From Malaya genurostris (lineage: Eukaryota > Arthropoda > Insecta > Diptera > Culicidae): a DNA stretch of 64,000 bases. The notes under the pieces are model-generated. The model was not told the origin of the DNA. It saw only the letters and a list, made by a program, of their open reading frames with translations, and searched no databases. The first letter of the stretch is position 1. Every line of letters starts with the position of its first letter. Location of the stretch: NCBI RefSeq assembly GCF_030247185.1, contig NC_080571.1:105173128-105237127 (forward strand), given 5' to 3'. The position numbers and the translations under genes are program-made. Shown piece after piece: positions 23,165 through 33,576 of this stretch.

Positions 23165-23178
23165 AAGTTGTTCGTCTT

Positions 23179-24201
23179 GATGAATATAGAAATTTCGATG
23201 CCCTATGTTTAGAGTTTGCAATCACTTAGAGATGATTCAATTCAAGTGAGGCGTCTTCGAGTTCCTTTCATCATCTCAGCAGATAGTTTGAACATATGCT
23301 CTCAGGAAACTATTCCTGTTCAGACTTCTAAGCACATGTTCTCTGTGTGTGGGTGTGTGCGCAGATTGTTGAAACATCCATTGGTTTGCTAGCAAGGTTT
23401 GGCACCGGACCAATCTCCCAATACAGCGTTTAAACTTTCGCTGTACTTGAGATGAACTTAGCTCAGTATTGTTACAGCATGGAATAGCCCGAAATCGAAG
23501 TGTTTTCAATCGCCCTAACAAACACATTCCAAGCACGTAGATAAATAGATTGCCAAGTTCTATGTCCCAAGTTTCATCCCGTTTGAGACTTTCCGAAGTG
23601 CTAACCCACTTGAGTTGTATCAACAAAACAAAACACACCTTTGATTGTGTAGTTCCTTTTTGTTCCTTCTTACAACCGACCTTTTGCTGGCTCCACAAAC
23701 AAACAAAAAAAATGCTCCCCGAATAGTAGCAAAACCCTGTGCACACATGAGTCCTGCTTAGCCGGTTGTCAACTTTTTGGCCTCCAGTCAACTGTAGGGA
23801 TCACTGTATCCTTCAGACCAAAGGGTTCGAGTTTCAGTATTCAAATAAGGCCGTGATTGCATAAACGGATAGCCACCCGATTTTTGTGCCAACATAGAAT
23901 TTAATAATTCATCCGAGCTAAGCCACAGCACAGTCAAAACGATCCCAGCACGAACACTCACACACAGCAGGTCCCATCCGTTTGGCTCCCCTATTGCTCG
24001 CAGTGGTGACGGGGATAATCACTCACACACGGATACATATATAAACGGGGGGAGGAAGGGGATGGATTTGGAATTGATGTCATGATATCGATTCACTCTG
24101 ACGGGTATACGCTAGAGCTATTTGCGGGTTAGTATCACGTTTTTCCGTCCGTTTTTTTTTTCAACCTTTCTTGTAATTGGCACTGTATATCTATCGTTGA
24201 A
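23179..24201. other. Unassigned intergenic DNA
   Basis: Mostly single-copy-looking. A minus-strand frame at 23276-23791 (171 aa) has no recognisable domain and a composition typical of chance frames. (CA)n-like patches occur at 23345-23360 and 23955-24025, and a GGGGGGAGGAAGGGG run at about 24046-24061. Confidence 0.35.
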
Positions 24202-24435
24202 ATGTTCAACAGCCAGAAGGGATTGGAAGGCCAGTCCGAGACCGACACCGAGATAACCTGCATGATTGAGTGATCAGTAATGAAACAATTGTTTCACTAT
24301 TTATTTTTTTCGTTCGACTCCAGACTTCCTCCGGTGGTGCCAGCAGTGACTACGGTAACAAATGATAAGCGGGAAGAAGCACGGACAAAAAATGTTAATT
24401 TATTTGTGATTGATGAACAAGGAGCGCTCCATTGA
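24202..24435 (+). CDS. Possible two terminal exons of a host gene (24213-24269 and 24324-24435)
   Basis: A pyrimidine-rich tract and AG end at 24212, followed by coding-like sequence reading QKGLEGQSETDTEITCMI. If a 54-base intron (GT at 24270-24271, strong pyrimidine tract and CAG at 24321-24323) is removed, the phase-2 codon is completed and the frame runs on as ELPPVVPAVTTVTNDKREE ... IDEQGALH to a TGA at 24433-24435. Without splicing the frame stops at 24271-24273. Compositional bias and the well-formed acceptor are the only support; the donor (GTGATC) is poor. It could be the distal end of the plus-strand gene whose exon lies at 2-1018, but the phase does not simply match the candidate donor there. 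Unrecognised protein. Confidence 0.25.
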
Positions 24436-26506
24436 AACATGCCACTTGCAAACAATATTGAAAAAAAATCGTTCGTATGTGTACCCACATGCTCATAATA
24501 TCACGAAAAAAGCCATAAATGAGTCAACAGACATGTGTTATATGAGGGGGAGGGAAATAAACTTTTTATATGTACATTCTAGAAATCAAACCAACCACAA
24601 AGACAACCACACGAGTGCGGTAGATAAAAAAAAGGATTAACATTCTCAGCTGGAAAGCGAAAGACAACAAAAAAAAAACAATATGCAGGGCAATATGAGT
24701 ATGAGTATATTGTAAAACAAACAAGAAGCACCACATTCAGGAGAGAATAATATGAAGTCGTATGAAAAGAAAACCGCAAAAAATGATAGAAAACGAAATA
24801 AATAAAACAACATACGGCTGCTATACGTGGTGTAATCGATCAGGACTCGCTCGATTGGGTATCGCTTTCCACAAGCACACGAAGCTTAAAAACAGTCCTC
24901 CTCTCACGCGTAGAAACACAAGCAAGAACAACTCACTTCTGTACTATTAATATGTGTAACATAAATAGGGTTTTTATATTTTTATTAACGAATATATTTT
25001 ATATGAATTTTTATTTTATTGATTCTTTTGTTTTTATAATAAGTTTTTTTTATACGAAAACGTGTAGAATAGGCAAAAGAATGAAACTAATGAGTAGCTT
25101 CCTTTATCGTAGTGAAACAGTGACTTTTAATTGTATTGAAAATAGAACCTACCGATAAGTGGAGAAAGCTAGAGAACAAACTGACGAGAAGTCGAAATGT
25201 TGTTGTTTTTTAAACCCAGAAATAAGCATAATGACGAAAAAAACACTCAAGTTTCATTTGTAACATACTAGTTGTAGTTAACTATGGAAATTGACAGCTA
25301 ACCATCACCGAAATGATTAACAGGCAAGCGTACGGTTTTTGCTAATCAGCAAATGGAAAACTTTATTTCTAGTGACACACAAACAACAACACGCAAACAC
25401 TCACACTTGCGGTAGACTGATTGGCAAAAGATTCCTGACTAATGATTGTTCGTTGTGTAAAGTAATTAAAAATGAAGAGACCTTAAGAAAGTAAAAAAAA
25501 TAAAGTAAGCGAAAAACTGTGTATAGATATACATTGTAAAAAATGTTTATTATTTTTTTTCTGCGCCGAATAGCGAAAGCGGCAAAAATACCCAAAAGCC
25601 GAAAACGGATACCGAGAAGGACGGGATACCAACAAAAAAAAGTCGTTCTAAATGCCCCTGACATATCTTCTTATTATAATGACCTGATTGTGCTGCTGAT
25701 ACCAGGGGGTTCGGATTCGGTTTGCTACTTCTGCAGCCCTCTAATAAATGTCTCAATACATGATTGTGTACCTGAGCTTTTGCCGTACCAATCCGCCGCT
25801 CCCTACCGACGTAACCCAGAGCGGCTGATGCGATGTATTGCTCTCTTTATTCTGTGTCAGACCAGGCGGTGTCTAATCTGTGACTTCCTAAAAGCATTTA
25901 CCCCCTGCGTTCACTACCATGGGAAGGATTCAAATTTGCAGCTCTCTTCCTCCCGTCCGAAGTAGAGCATTTCGCATTCGAGAAACCAGTCGGAATGTAT
26001 TTATTGTAGAATTGAAACAGAGATAGAGAGACAAACGACCAAACCACAGTCGACCGAAAGTTCGAATTTCATCTCCGAAATGTGTCTGCCGCTGTCTCTA
26101 TTAGAAAGATAGAAAGCATTCCGTTGCCGTTTCGGGGTAGGTGAAACGAAGGGCTAAACGCAGTGGTTATGGGATCAGAGGATAAACTTTGTTGCCTCAT
26201 TCGAGGAAAAACGTGCAAGCTCAGGGTGGTAGAGAGAATGAACAAACGCACTGTCCTCATCTTCCACTTCCACTTCCACTGTTGCTCTTTCCGGGATAGA
26301 TTTATCATTGGCTGCTGGGCTAGAGATGTCGTTTTGTGTTTTTGATGGTGGCCGACAAGGTTTTTAACAGGTTTGTATCGATTTTTTGTAAGTATCTCTT
26401 ATTTACTTTAGCCTTCTTTTTTTCTGATTTTGCCATTCAGTTCATTATTTATAGTTTTTGTAAGTCAATAATTCCACTTTTTTCCAGCATATTTTTTGTT
26501 TACGGG
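24436..26506. other. Unassigned AT-rich intergenic DNA
   Basis: No supported gene. A plus frame at 25543-25965 (140 aa) has scattered Cys residues but no spacing matching a known finger and no domain. Poly(A)-rich patches at 24600-24800 and 25490-25560. If the 24.2-kb exons are real, the first part would be their 3' UTR; AATAAA-like hexamers occur at about 24799 and 25499. Confidence 0.35.
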
Positions 26507-27358
26507 GCATTCCACGCAAAATCAGCCACCCAAATTTTTTTCATCCAACTATTTTTTTCGGTAAAGAACTCGAAAATATTCGACATGTATTTTTTATTTC
26601 AATATGGAATTTTCGAGAAATGATTTTTTGAAATTTCGCGTTTTCAAAAAAAGTGCCTTTTTTCAACAGTCTATACTGTAAAATCTAATATAGATACAAA
26701 AATTCGTCCAAGACATGAAATGTGTTTTATGATCGATTTTGCTGTTCATTTTATAGCAGAAAACAATGGGGAATATAGTCGCTTGGTCGTTGTTCCAATG
26801 AAAGCCAGTTATGGCGTTTTGAATAACGAAGGCGTAATTTTCCGCAAAATCGCAAATTATTAAACTTTCGTCACTCTTCAATTTTTTTCACATATTAAAA
26901 TTATGAAGTTTGTTTTCGAACAATGAAAGAATGCATGTGCAGCTCAGCCATAGCCGAAGCAGCAAATAAGTCAGAGAGCTCGGGTCGGTCGGATCTGCAT
27001 AATGCGGATAGTCTTTTAAGTCCGTATCCGAGCGAATTGCGCTGCGGTACGCTCCGCGCGTGCGGGTCGTAATTGAAAAATTCACTGCTCCGGAAGTATT
27101 CGCTTATTTGAAAGCTAAGGAAAAGACGCACATTTCATATCTTGGACGACTTTTTGTATGTTTATTAGATTTTACAGTATAGTTTGTTGAAAAAGGCTCT
27201 TTTTTGAAAATGCGAAATTTCAAAAAATCATATCTCGAAAATTCCACGTAACATATTGAAATAAAAAAGATACGAGTCGAATATTTTCGAGTTCTTTACC
27301 GAAAAAAAAATAGTTAAATGAAAAAAAAATTTTGTGTGGCTGATTTTGCGTGGAATGC
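26507..27358. mobile_element. Foldback element with ~215-bp TIRs
   Basis: The left arm starts near 26507 with GCATTCCACGCAAAATCAGC; the right arm ends GCGTGGAATGC at 27358. Complementarity extends about 215 bases inward and includes CGGTAAAGAACTCGAAAATA, GATTTTTTGAAATTTCGC and a CGTCCAAGA(C/T)ATGAAATGTG block. The central ~420 bases (26730-27140) are unique, partly GC-rich (26980-27070), and have no transposase. No clear target duplication was found. The length and arm size fit a non-autonomous foldback/MITE. Confidence 0.7.
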
Positions 27359-27482
27359 ATCTTATATTTCATTAGAATGTGCCTAGTTACAAAATTGTTA
27401 TATCGTTTGAAGAAATTTGAAAGAAAACTAATAAGTTAAAAAAATTTAAATCGATTATAATTTTTTTATTGTTATAAAAAAA
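27359..27482. other. Short AT-rich spacer
   Basis: Poly(A/T)-rich junction between the foldback element and the palindromic repeat at 27483; nothing identifiable. Confidence 0.3.
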
Positions 27483-27916
27483 GACTGCAATTACTGTGAA
27501 AACCGATTTTTGAACCAAGGCCAAGAGCGCCGAGTGCCATAGGCTATTCGACTCAGGTCGTCGTGAACGCATGTAACGTTTTTGTGTACTCATCTTTCTC
27601 AGAGCTGGCTCAACCGATTTCAAATGAAAAGTTCCATAAAATGTTTCTATATTTTATTCGGATCCGGTTCCGGAATTACAGTGTGATTATAAGCCCAGTT
27701 TAGATTTTCTGCGTTTTTCACTTCACGGTTTAAATTGAATTTTTTCACACTCTTAACCCTGTAATTCCGGAACCGAAGGTCGGATCCGGATGAAACCACA
27801 AGACCTTTAACCCAGTGAGATTATTTAACACACGTACGTACACGTGCACACACCGGCATCGCTCAGCTCTACAAAAGTCGGTTTTCACAGTGATTGTATA
27901 ACCTTTCAATATGAGA
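27483..27916. repeat. Palindromic dimer of the CCTTTCTC/GGTGGATTAAAACAG repeat family
   Basis: The left half reads ATTACTGTGAAAACCGATTT (27491), then the GCCGAGTG block, then GGATCCGGTTCCGGAATTAC ending near 27690. The right half repeats these in reverse complement: CTGTAATTCCGGAACC (~27760), GGATCCGGATGAAACC, then AAAAGTCGGTTTTCACAGTG (27872) and TATAACCTTTCAATATGAG to 27916. The first ~230 bases of the dispersed repeat seen complete at 39467 are therefore present twice, head to head, around a ~60-base loop. Confidence 0.7.
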
Positions 27917-28570
27917 GAAGAAAAACGTAAAAATTGTGAGAAGCTGTGCTTGAACCTATTTCTATATGTAGGTCTTGTTTGTTCGAAGTCAAACGAAATG
28001 TTTTTGCTTTTGGCTATACCGGCTCCCGATTCTTAATTCCAGAAAGAACCAGAAGTAGTAGTCCTCAAACCTCTCTTGCCTCAAATGGAGGGTCATACAG
28101 TCTCATAGGAACTACGAAATTTTATACGGATCCAACTTTCTGTTCCGGAATATACGGCGAAGACTGTTGAAAATCTTAAACTGTCATTCAATGTATCGAT
28201 GCAAAGGACATGAAAACTCTGATACTGCATTAAAAAATTGTTCCAATATGTTGGTCTTATTATTAGCTTTGACTATACCGTTCTCCGTTTTTCGGATCCG
28301 GAAGTACCGGAAATTGGTCAAAAAATCCAGACCGGAATTATCTTCATTTTCTCAGAGTTGGCTGAACTTATTTTCACACACTCTGGTTCAAATGAAAAAG
28401 TGAAAATTCTTCTAAGCTTGACTCATATTTTTTAATCAGTAGATGTTATTGCTGGTTAGACTTCGGCTATACCGGTTCCCAGCTTCCGGTTTCGGAAGTA
28501 ACAGAAATAGAGAAAACGGAACATCTCATTTTCTCAGAGGTGACATACTCAGATTGCTCTAGTTTTTGAT
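27917..28570 (+). repeat. Degenerate tandem modules of the same dispersed repeat
   Basis: Three diverged modules each contain TATACCGG or a similar motif, a (G/C)TTCCGG-type box and a TTTTCTCAGAG box (near 28010-28150, 28270-28385 and 28470-28545). The spacing of about 220-240 bases matches the internal modules of the copies at 2330 and 39467. No coding potential. Confidence 0.5.
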
Positions 28571-28639
28571 AATTGGGAAAATTGATTGAAATGGACATAG
28601 GTCAATATGTATTGCTTAATAATTCCACGGTGCCTGGTA

Positions 28640-29570
28640 TCATCGAACGGTTTGAAGTACGTCTAACAGTTGATCGGAAGCGAAAATCCTAAAGAGAAGG
28701 TCAACGAGCGCATTAGAAAACGCGTGATTGGGGTCTTTAAACGGAAAACGAACGCTTCAGTTTGAGATGTGGCTAAAAAGTAATGAATGTATGCAAGACT
28801 TTCGTGTAGAATACCCAAACTCGAACTGGATTACGATCGTTTAAGGCTCAGAAGTCCCCAAATCGTGACAAGAAACAGAATACGGTCACAAAAATCCGTG
28901 ACAATAATTTAACGAAACCACACTGTTGCAGAATGGACGACGAGACATATGTGAAGGCGGACTTCAATCACATTCCAGAAATCCTGTATGTGACTGCCAA
29001 GGATAAGTGTGATGTTCCCGAGAACACCCGGACACAGGAAACGGCGAAGTTTGCTAAGAAGGTCTTAATAAAGCAAGCAATTTGTGTTTGTGGAAATCCA
29101 AATTCATCTTTCGTTAACACATGCACCATGAATGGACAGGTGTATTTGCAAAAGTGTTTCCAAAAGCAGTTTCTCCCTCTCCTGCAGCAGACCCTGTCAG
29201 CTTAAAGTTTAGCATCGCCAACGCTCGGTATTATATTTAACATATCATGTCAAATATATGAGTGCGCAGTGCAGCAATTTTCACGCGCTCGAGTTTGGCA
29301 TTTTTCTCGCCTACTTGTATGTACGAGTTCCGATGCGGACTTCAATGGGGGCGCTATGCTCGCAAAAAAGTATGTCGCTTATGATTTGTTCGTAAAATGT
29401 GAGAGCAGAATATCTTAATAATATTATGTTTTTACCTAAAGGCTCACGACAATCTTATGGTAGGATTTGGCATCATGCCGCTACACGAAGGACGTGCTAT
29501 AAGGTGGTATAAGGCGAATGATGTCGTTTTCGTGTTGAAAGATCTAAACTCCCATAAACACGACGGAACT
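28640..29570 (+). pseudogene. D37E-type Tc1/mariner transposase remnant, copy 2, with an internal insertion
   Basis: An N-terminal region with many stops (28670-28930) leads into an open segment at 28933-29205 reading MDDETYVKADFNHIPE, then KFAKKVLIKQAIC and KCFQKQFLPLLQQ. About 235 unrelated bases (29206-29440) interrupt it. The core resumes near 29452 with L-W-x-D-L-A-S-C-R-Y-like codons and YKANDVVFVLKDLNS (29505-29555). The C-terminal ELRPIE block is missing. It is an inactive copy, roughly as diverged as those at 4120 and 35201. Confidence 0.75.
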
Positions 29571-29574
29571 GCGC

Positions 29575-29640
29575 GCAATAGAACATACGACAACTGGTTT
29601 GTAAGACCAGCGTTCTATGCATTGAACCGCCAACCCGGGT
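29575..29640 (-). repeat. tRNA-like SINE fragment (GGCGGTTCAATGCAT type)
   Basis: On the minus strand the segment reads GGCGGTTCAATGCATAGAAC followed by CTGGTCTTACAAACCAG, which can form an anticodon-like stem-loop (CTGGT / ACCAG) and ends in a CGTATGTTC patch. A matching segment occurs at 46255-46305. I recognise this as part of a common culicine short repeat; only the core is preserved here. Confidence 0.45.
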
Positions 29641-29890
29641 TAGCGCTCGTGGTGCATGCGAATTGAACGAGTTCCAAAGCGGTTTAGCATTACGAAACTT
29701 ACCGTGGAGAGATCCCTCGAATCTGCTACCATATCCGGATAGATGTCAACTAATCGGTATCGAATCGCTGTTACGTCACCGTAAAATACAAAAGAACTCT
29801 GCGGAACGGCAAAATGGTTTTTCTCCACCCATATCCATGTAGATTTCGTATACGATGGATACTACAATAATAAATAAACAAATAAATAAA
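29641..29890 (+). pseudogene. 5'-truncated CR1/Jockey-type RT tail
   Basis: Translation gives RIERVPKRF (29660), then after a frameshift LRNLPWRDPSNLLPYPDRCQ and LIGIESLLRHRK (29693-29785). This matches the C-terminal region of the element at 47846-52371 (LRYLPWSDARNLPPYADRC). The copy ends in an A-rich tail of AATAAATAAAC units (29868-29890), as expected for a truncated non-LTR insertion. Bases before 29660 belong to another repeat. Confidence 0.75.
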
Positions 29891-30938
29891 TTTGAGAAAC
29901 TAGGGTCATCATTTTTGCCATTTTTTTTCAAAATTATCTTTCAACAAAATAATTTCTAATGTGTTGCATGATAAAAAGCATCATTCAAACAGCATTTTGT
30001 AATTTTTTCGTAAAAATATTGAGAAACAAGTCGGTGAAGAGGTATTTTTGAGGACGCTTCTTAAAATCATGATTTGCGGTGTCTACTGTATCTCAGCACA
30101 GACTAATCAGAAGTGAACAAATAAAAGCAGCATAGTTAGAGTAGAAGATTTTCTAGACCCTTACGTTTCTGTTTGATTTATTTTTTATTTGTTGGTGGTT
30201 GTTCAAAGTGGAAACTAGGATTTTTCACGAAAAAATCCACCATTTTGTAGTTGTAAAACCTCCCCAAAGTAACAAACAACGAAAAGGAAAACGTTGGGAT
30301 CTGGTTTTTTATATGTACAAAGTGTGTGCGAAATTTGAACAAAATTGGTGCAGTCGTTTTTGAATGACGATGGACACGGACTTTCAAAAGCTGATTTCGA
30401 GAAAAACGCGTTTAAAGTTTTTTGTCTATAAAATCAATGAAAACAATTTATTACTCAAGGGAGCCCATAGGGTCTACCATTTTCAAAACAGTCATATTTT
30501 TCTTTTATAATTTGTTATAATGAAACATTTCAAGAATGTTTTGTCAAGTTTTTAAGTCAATCGAAGTAGAAGTCTTGGGCCTGTGTGTCGAGCTCTTACT
30601 TCTTCGCAGTATGAGATAAGCAAAGATGAAGGTCTATAACTTGTTGAATTTTGTTCCGATAGGCTTGAAAATTTCACAGAATATTCTTGAAATGTTTCAC
30701 CTAACGCTTAATAGAGAATTAATGTTACTAAGATTTAAAGCACTCAAGTTAATGCACTGATGAGTGAATTAATTCTTTTAAATATACCAAAAATTGATTA
30801 TTGCTATTTGATATTTTCGGCAGATATCAACGGAATAGTGAGAGGTAAATTCCGTGTGCCGTTTTCACAGATCTAACACAATTATCTTCAACAACATTCC
30901 GCAGAATTTAAGAAATAAATGAACTCGAACTCGTTAAA
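29891..30938. other. Unassigned AT-rich intergenic DNA
   Basis: No gene found. The stretch 30190-30600 has the look of an old repeat but I could not match it elsewhere in the window. Confidence 0.35.
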
Positions 30939-31165
30939 CCACAGATAACAGATGTACAGGCTCACATATGAACTGTGTGTAAAATTTGCTCAATCAGTGT
31001 GTCGAACACTTGCAGATGTCACCACGATCGACACGAGGTGACACCACGATTTGGGTGCCGCTTTCACTGAGCCACAATTTTGGGTGCAACATTCACTTCA
31101 CGCTAGATTTTGAAATTTACACAGGATTTTGAAAAATTTCGAGCCTGTATATCTGTTATCTGTGG
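30939..31165. mobile_element. Small MITE with 25-bp TIRs
   Basis: The left end CCACAGATAACAGATGTACA (30939) and right end TGTATATCTGTTATCTGTGG (31165) are complementary with one mismatch over about 25 bases, including GGCTC/GAGCC inside. TTAAA occurs on both sides (30934-30938 and 31166-31170). At 227 bases it has no coding capacity. Internally ACCACGAT-CACGAGGTGACACCACGATT repeats a short motif (31020-31050). Confidence 0.75.
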
Positions 31166-31170
31166 TTAAA

Positions 31171-31494
31171 CAGAACATAAATTCAACAACTGGATTCTTC
31201 TGGGAACTTAAAAGTAGTCCTAAAGAACTATGTATTATTTGTTTCCATTAAAATGCTACAGTCAGCTAAAATGTAATTCTCATCGTGTGCAGTTTTGCGG
31301 GCGAGCATTTTTTTTACTCCCTTCAGTTCCACTTCATTTAGTTATGCGGTAGAATATGTTTGCCGTGAATAAGTCTTATTTCTGTATATGTGAATCATTA
31401 CGATTCTGAAAGTGAAGCAGTAAAGAATGCACAATCCACAGAATCATTCAGTTAATGGAAACGATTACCGAAATTCGGAAGTGTTAAAATCTAT
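31171..31494. other. Unassigned intergenic DNA
   Basis: No gene or repeat identified. Confidence 0.3.
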
Positions 31495-32705
31495 TCGCAC
31501 TATTCCGGGACGGGACCAAATGGATTTTACGCCGCACTGAAAGACCGAAATCAGTATTTTGACAAAAAAATTAGTTGATTTTCTGATTTTAGTTAGTTAT
31601 TTTTTGAGACAACTAAAAAAAAGCTTACATTTGCTATTTTAGATTTTTTTATTTCTAATTCTCTTAATAATAATAAAATATTAGTTGAAATGGCTGATTT
31701 TTAGTTGAATTCACCAATTAAACGTGCTGTCATTTCTTCGCTAAGGCACACTCCATTTCCATTCAACTAATTTTTTAGTTGAATTAGAAGAATAAAATGT
31801 TGTTTTCAACCAACATGAATGGCTGAATTGGCTTCTGCAATCTGCAGCTACATATATGGCGCACGGTCACCGAAAAAACTATAACACCGTAATGACTACT
31901 GGCCACTAGATGACGCATTCTCTGTATTGGCAGGTATAAATACGATGTGGAATTAGAGGAAAATACACAAACGAAACTTAAACTTCTTTTTAGAATTTTT
32001 TCTTCTAAATAGCTGTTTTCTTCATTTGACTTCGCAAAATCGACTCTCTCACTGAGAACTTTGAGCACTTGGGAAATAAAAACCGAATACAAATATTACA
32101 TCGGGCGGCGTAATCCGGAAGTTTAAAAAAAACAAAGAACTTTGTTTGACATATACAATTAGAGTGCAAAATTCGAAACTCACTTCACTGTTTTACGTAA
32201 AAACATTTTTACGGACAATTGCTTCAAATTCGCACAAATTCTGCATAAATACAGTTTCCACTAAGAGTGTACGACATTTTTATTTAAGATTGGCAGAAAT
32301 TTAAATATGGATAAATCGTAACAAATGCGAAAAACATCAAAACAATTTGAAAGCAGTTTCAACAAGACTCTGATTTTAATCACAAAATTAGTTGTCAATT
32401 CTCAATTTCGTGTTGGATTGAATTATTGCTGGTTTGTGTCCAGAATATTCGCCAACTAAACATATTCCGTAAAAACAAGAGTTTTTTTTTTTCAGCAAAG
32501 TAAATTCTGAATTTCAACTAATTTAATAGTTATTTTGGAAATTTTGTTGTTAAAATCAACTAATTCGAAAACAGTAATACGAATTAGGCGCAGAGCTAAT
32601 TTCGGTCGTTCCGTGCGGATCCGGCATTCCAATACATGCATACGCCGGTAGCTCAGTCCCGGATGGTCCTGTCCCGGCCGTCCCGGAATAGTGCGACTGA
32701 CATTA
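31495..32705. repeat. Inverted GGGACGGGACCA flanks around CACGG copy B
   Basis: The left flank GCACTATTCCGGGACGGGAC (31498) recurs in reverse complement at about 32680-32705 (GTCCCGGAATAGTGC), with GGTCCTGTCCC just inside. The outer pair suggests that CACGG copy B inserted into an older, different inverted-repeat element, most of whose body is 32616-32680. Confidence 0.45.
31535..32615 (-). mobile_element. CACGG element, copy B
   Basis: In reverse orientation relative to copy A. The right end GAGCTAATTTCGGTCGTTCC-GTG finishes at 32615; the left end is damaged (CACTGAAAGACCGAAATCAG at about 31535). The interior is collinear with copies A and C, including the block with AACGTGCTGTCATTTCTT (31719) and a GGTATAAATACGATGT box (31933). 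Confidence 0.7.
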
Positions 32706-33195
32706 TTCACTCGCTTTTTGCCAAGACTTTTAATCAATCATCCATTTTAAGGCTATTCATCCAACGAATTTAGTTGTGATACGATTTTTTAACGCTACCC
32801 TTTTAAAGACATTCAAACTAGTATTCTTCTAAGATCATCTTCCATACGAATGGAATATTTATACAATTATTTGATAAAAATTTTATTGTAAAGTCGTTTG
32901 TTGACAATTATTTATTTCATTATTAACTTATTTGAAAAAAAAAATATTTTTTTAGTTTCGGAGGGGGTTTGAAACCCTAAAACACCCCCCCCCCCCTCTG
33001 CATGCGCGTCTGGTAGAAGCCCTAAATAAACACTCTATTGTTAATGGAACTTAATGTTGAAAAATATTCCATGGGGGAGGGGGGATAAAATTCGCACAGA
33101 CCTGAAACAAATGAAAACAAAGGATTTGTTACCAAAAGTGGCTATAATAATTTTAAAAGTATTATTCATGAAGATCAATACAATTTTCCATACGA
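32706..33195. other. Unassigned DNA with a poly(C) repeat fragment
   Basis: Contains GGAGGGGGTTTGAAACCC and a C12 run (32960-33000) followed by TGCATGCGCGTCTGG, which resembles a short dispersed repeat seen in many animal genomes. Otherwise AT-rich with no gene. Confidence 0.35.
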
Positions 33196-33576
33196 TCAGA
33201 CCTAGAAATTTTTTTTTTTTTTTATTCAAGAATATAATGTTTAAGGCACACTGCTTAAGCTCTAAGATGCCAAGGGCTTTTACTAATTTAAAATTTACGA
33301 CTAACTTAAAACTAGGGTTGTATCATTAAGTAATGTCATATTTGGGTCGCAGTGGTTGACTTTGGCAGATCCAGCCTTCATGTGGTGATCGGCCGGTGAA
33401 TTGAATATTTCATGAGAGTCTTCCATATGGCGTTGGTGAATATTCATGTTGGCCGCATTCTTCGGTCCGTGTGGGTCCGCGGGAAACACCCCCAGGTTAC
33501 GAATACCCGGCGGGTGGCCCGCATGCTGTTGATAAGTTTCCGTGGGCGATGATGGTGTTGTTCAGACCTAGAAATT
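33196..33576 (-). mobile_element. 5'-truncated I-2-type 3' end with perfect target duplication
   Basis: The direct repeat TCAGACCTAGAAATT lies at 33196-33210 and 33562-33576. Between them, in minus orientation, is only the 3' UTR of the I-2 family (poly(T) at 33208-33222 on the plus strand, then AAGGCACACTGCTTAAGCTC, and the GTGTGGGTCCGCGGGAAACA segment at 33469). It matches 62040-62350. This is a typical aborted target-primed insertion. Confidence 0.9.

Larger units (their letters stand above)
17139..23178 (-). mobile_element. I-1: full-length I-type non-LTR retrotransposon with target-site duplication
   Basis: The minus-strand element spans about 17153-23164 and is flanked by the direct repeat AAGTTGTTCGTCTT at 17139-17152 and 23165-23178 (14/14). 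Its 3' end, at low coordinates, has an AATAAA at about 17173-17178 on the minus strand followed by a poly(A) seen as T10+ from 17151. Order in element sense: 5' UTR (22472-23164), ORF1 (22471-21158), ORF2 (21165-17473), 3' UTR. Both ORFs are uninterrupted and the TSD is perfect, so the insertion looks recent and potentially competent. The RNase H domain plus CCHC ORF1 place it in the I/LOA/R1 group; the exact clade is not resolved here. A sister element lies at 56216-62353. Confidence 0.9.

Noticed and set aside
23276..23791. 171-codon minus-strand frame
   Set aside because: No recognisable motif and chance-like composition.
24202..24273. Stand-alone 23-residue peptide gene
   Set aside because: The well-formed downstream acceptor and continuing frame make a spliced exon a better, though still weak, explanation.
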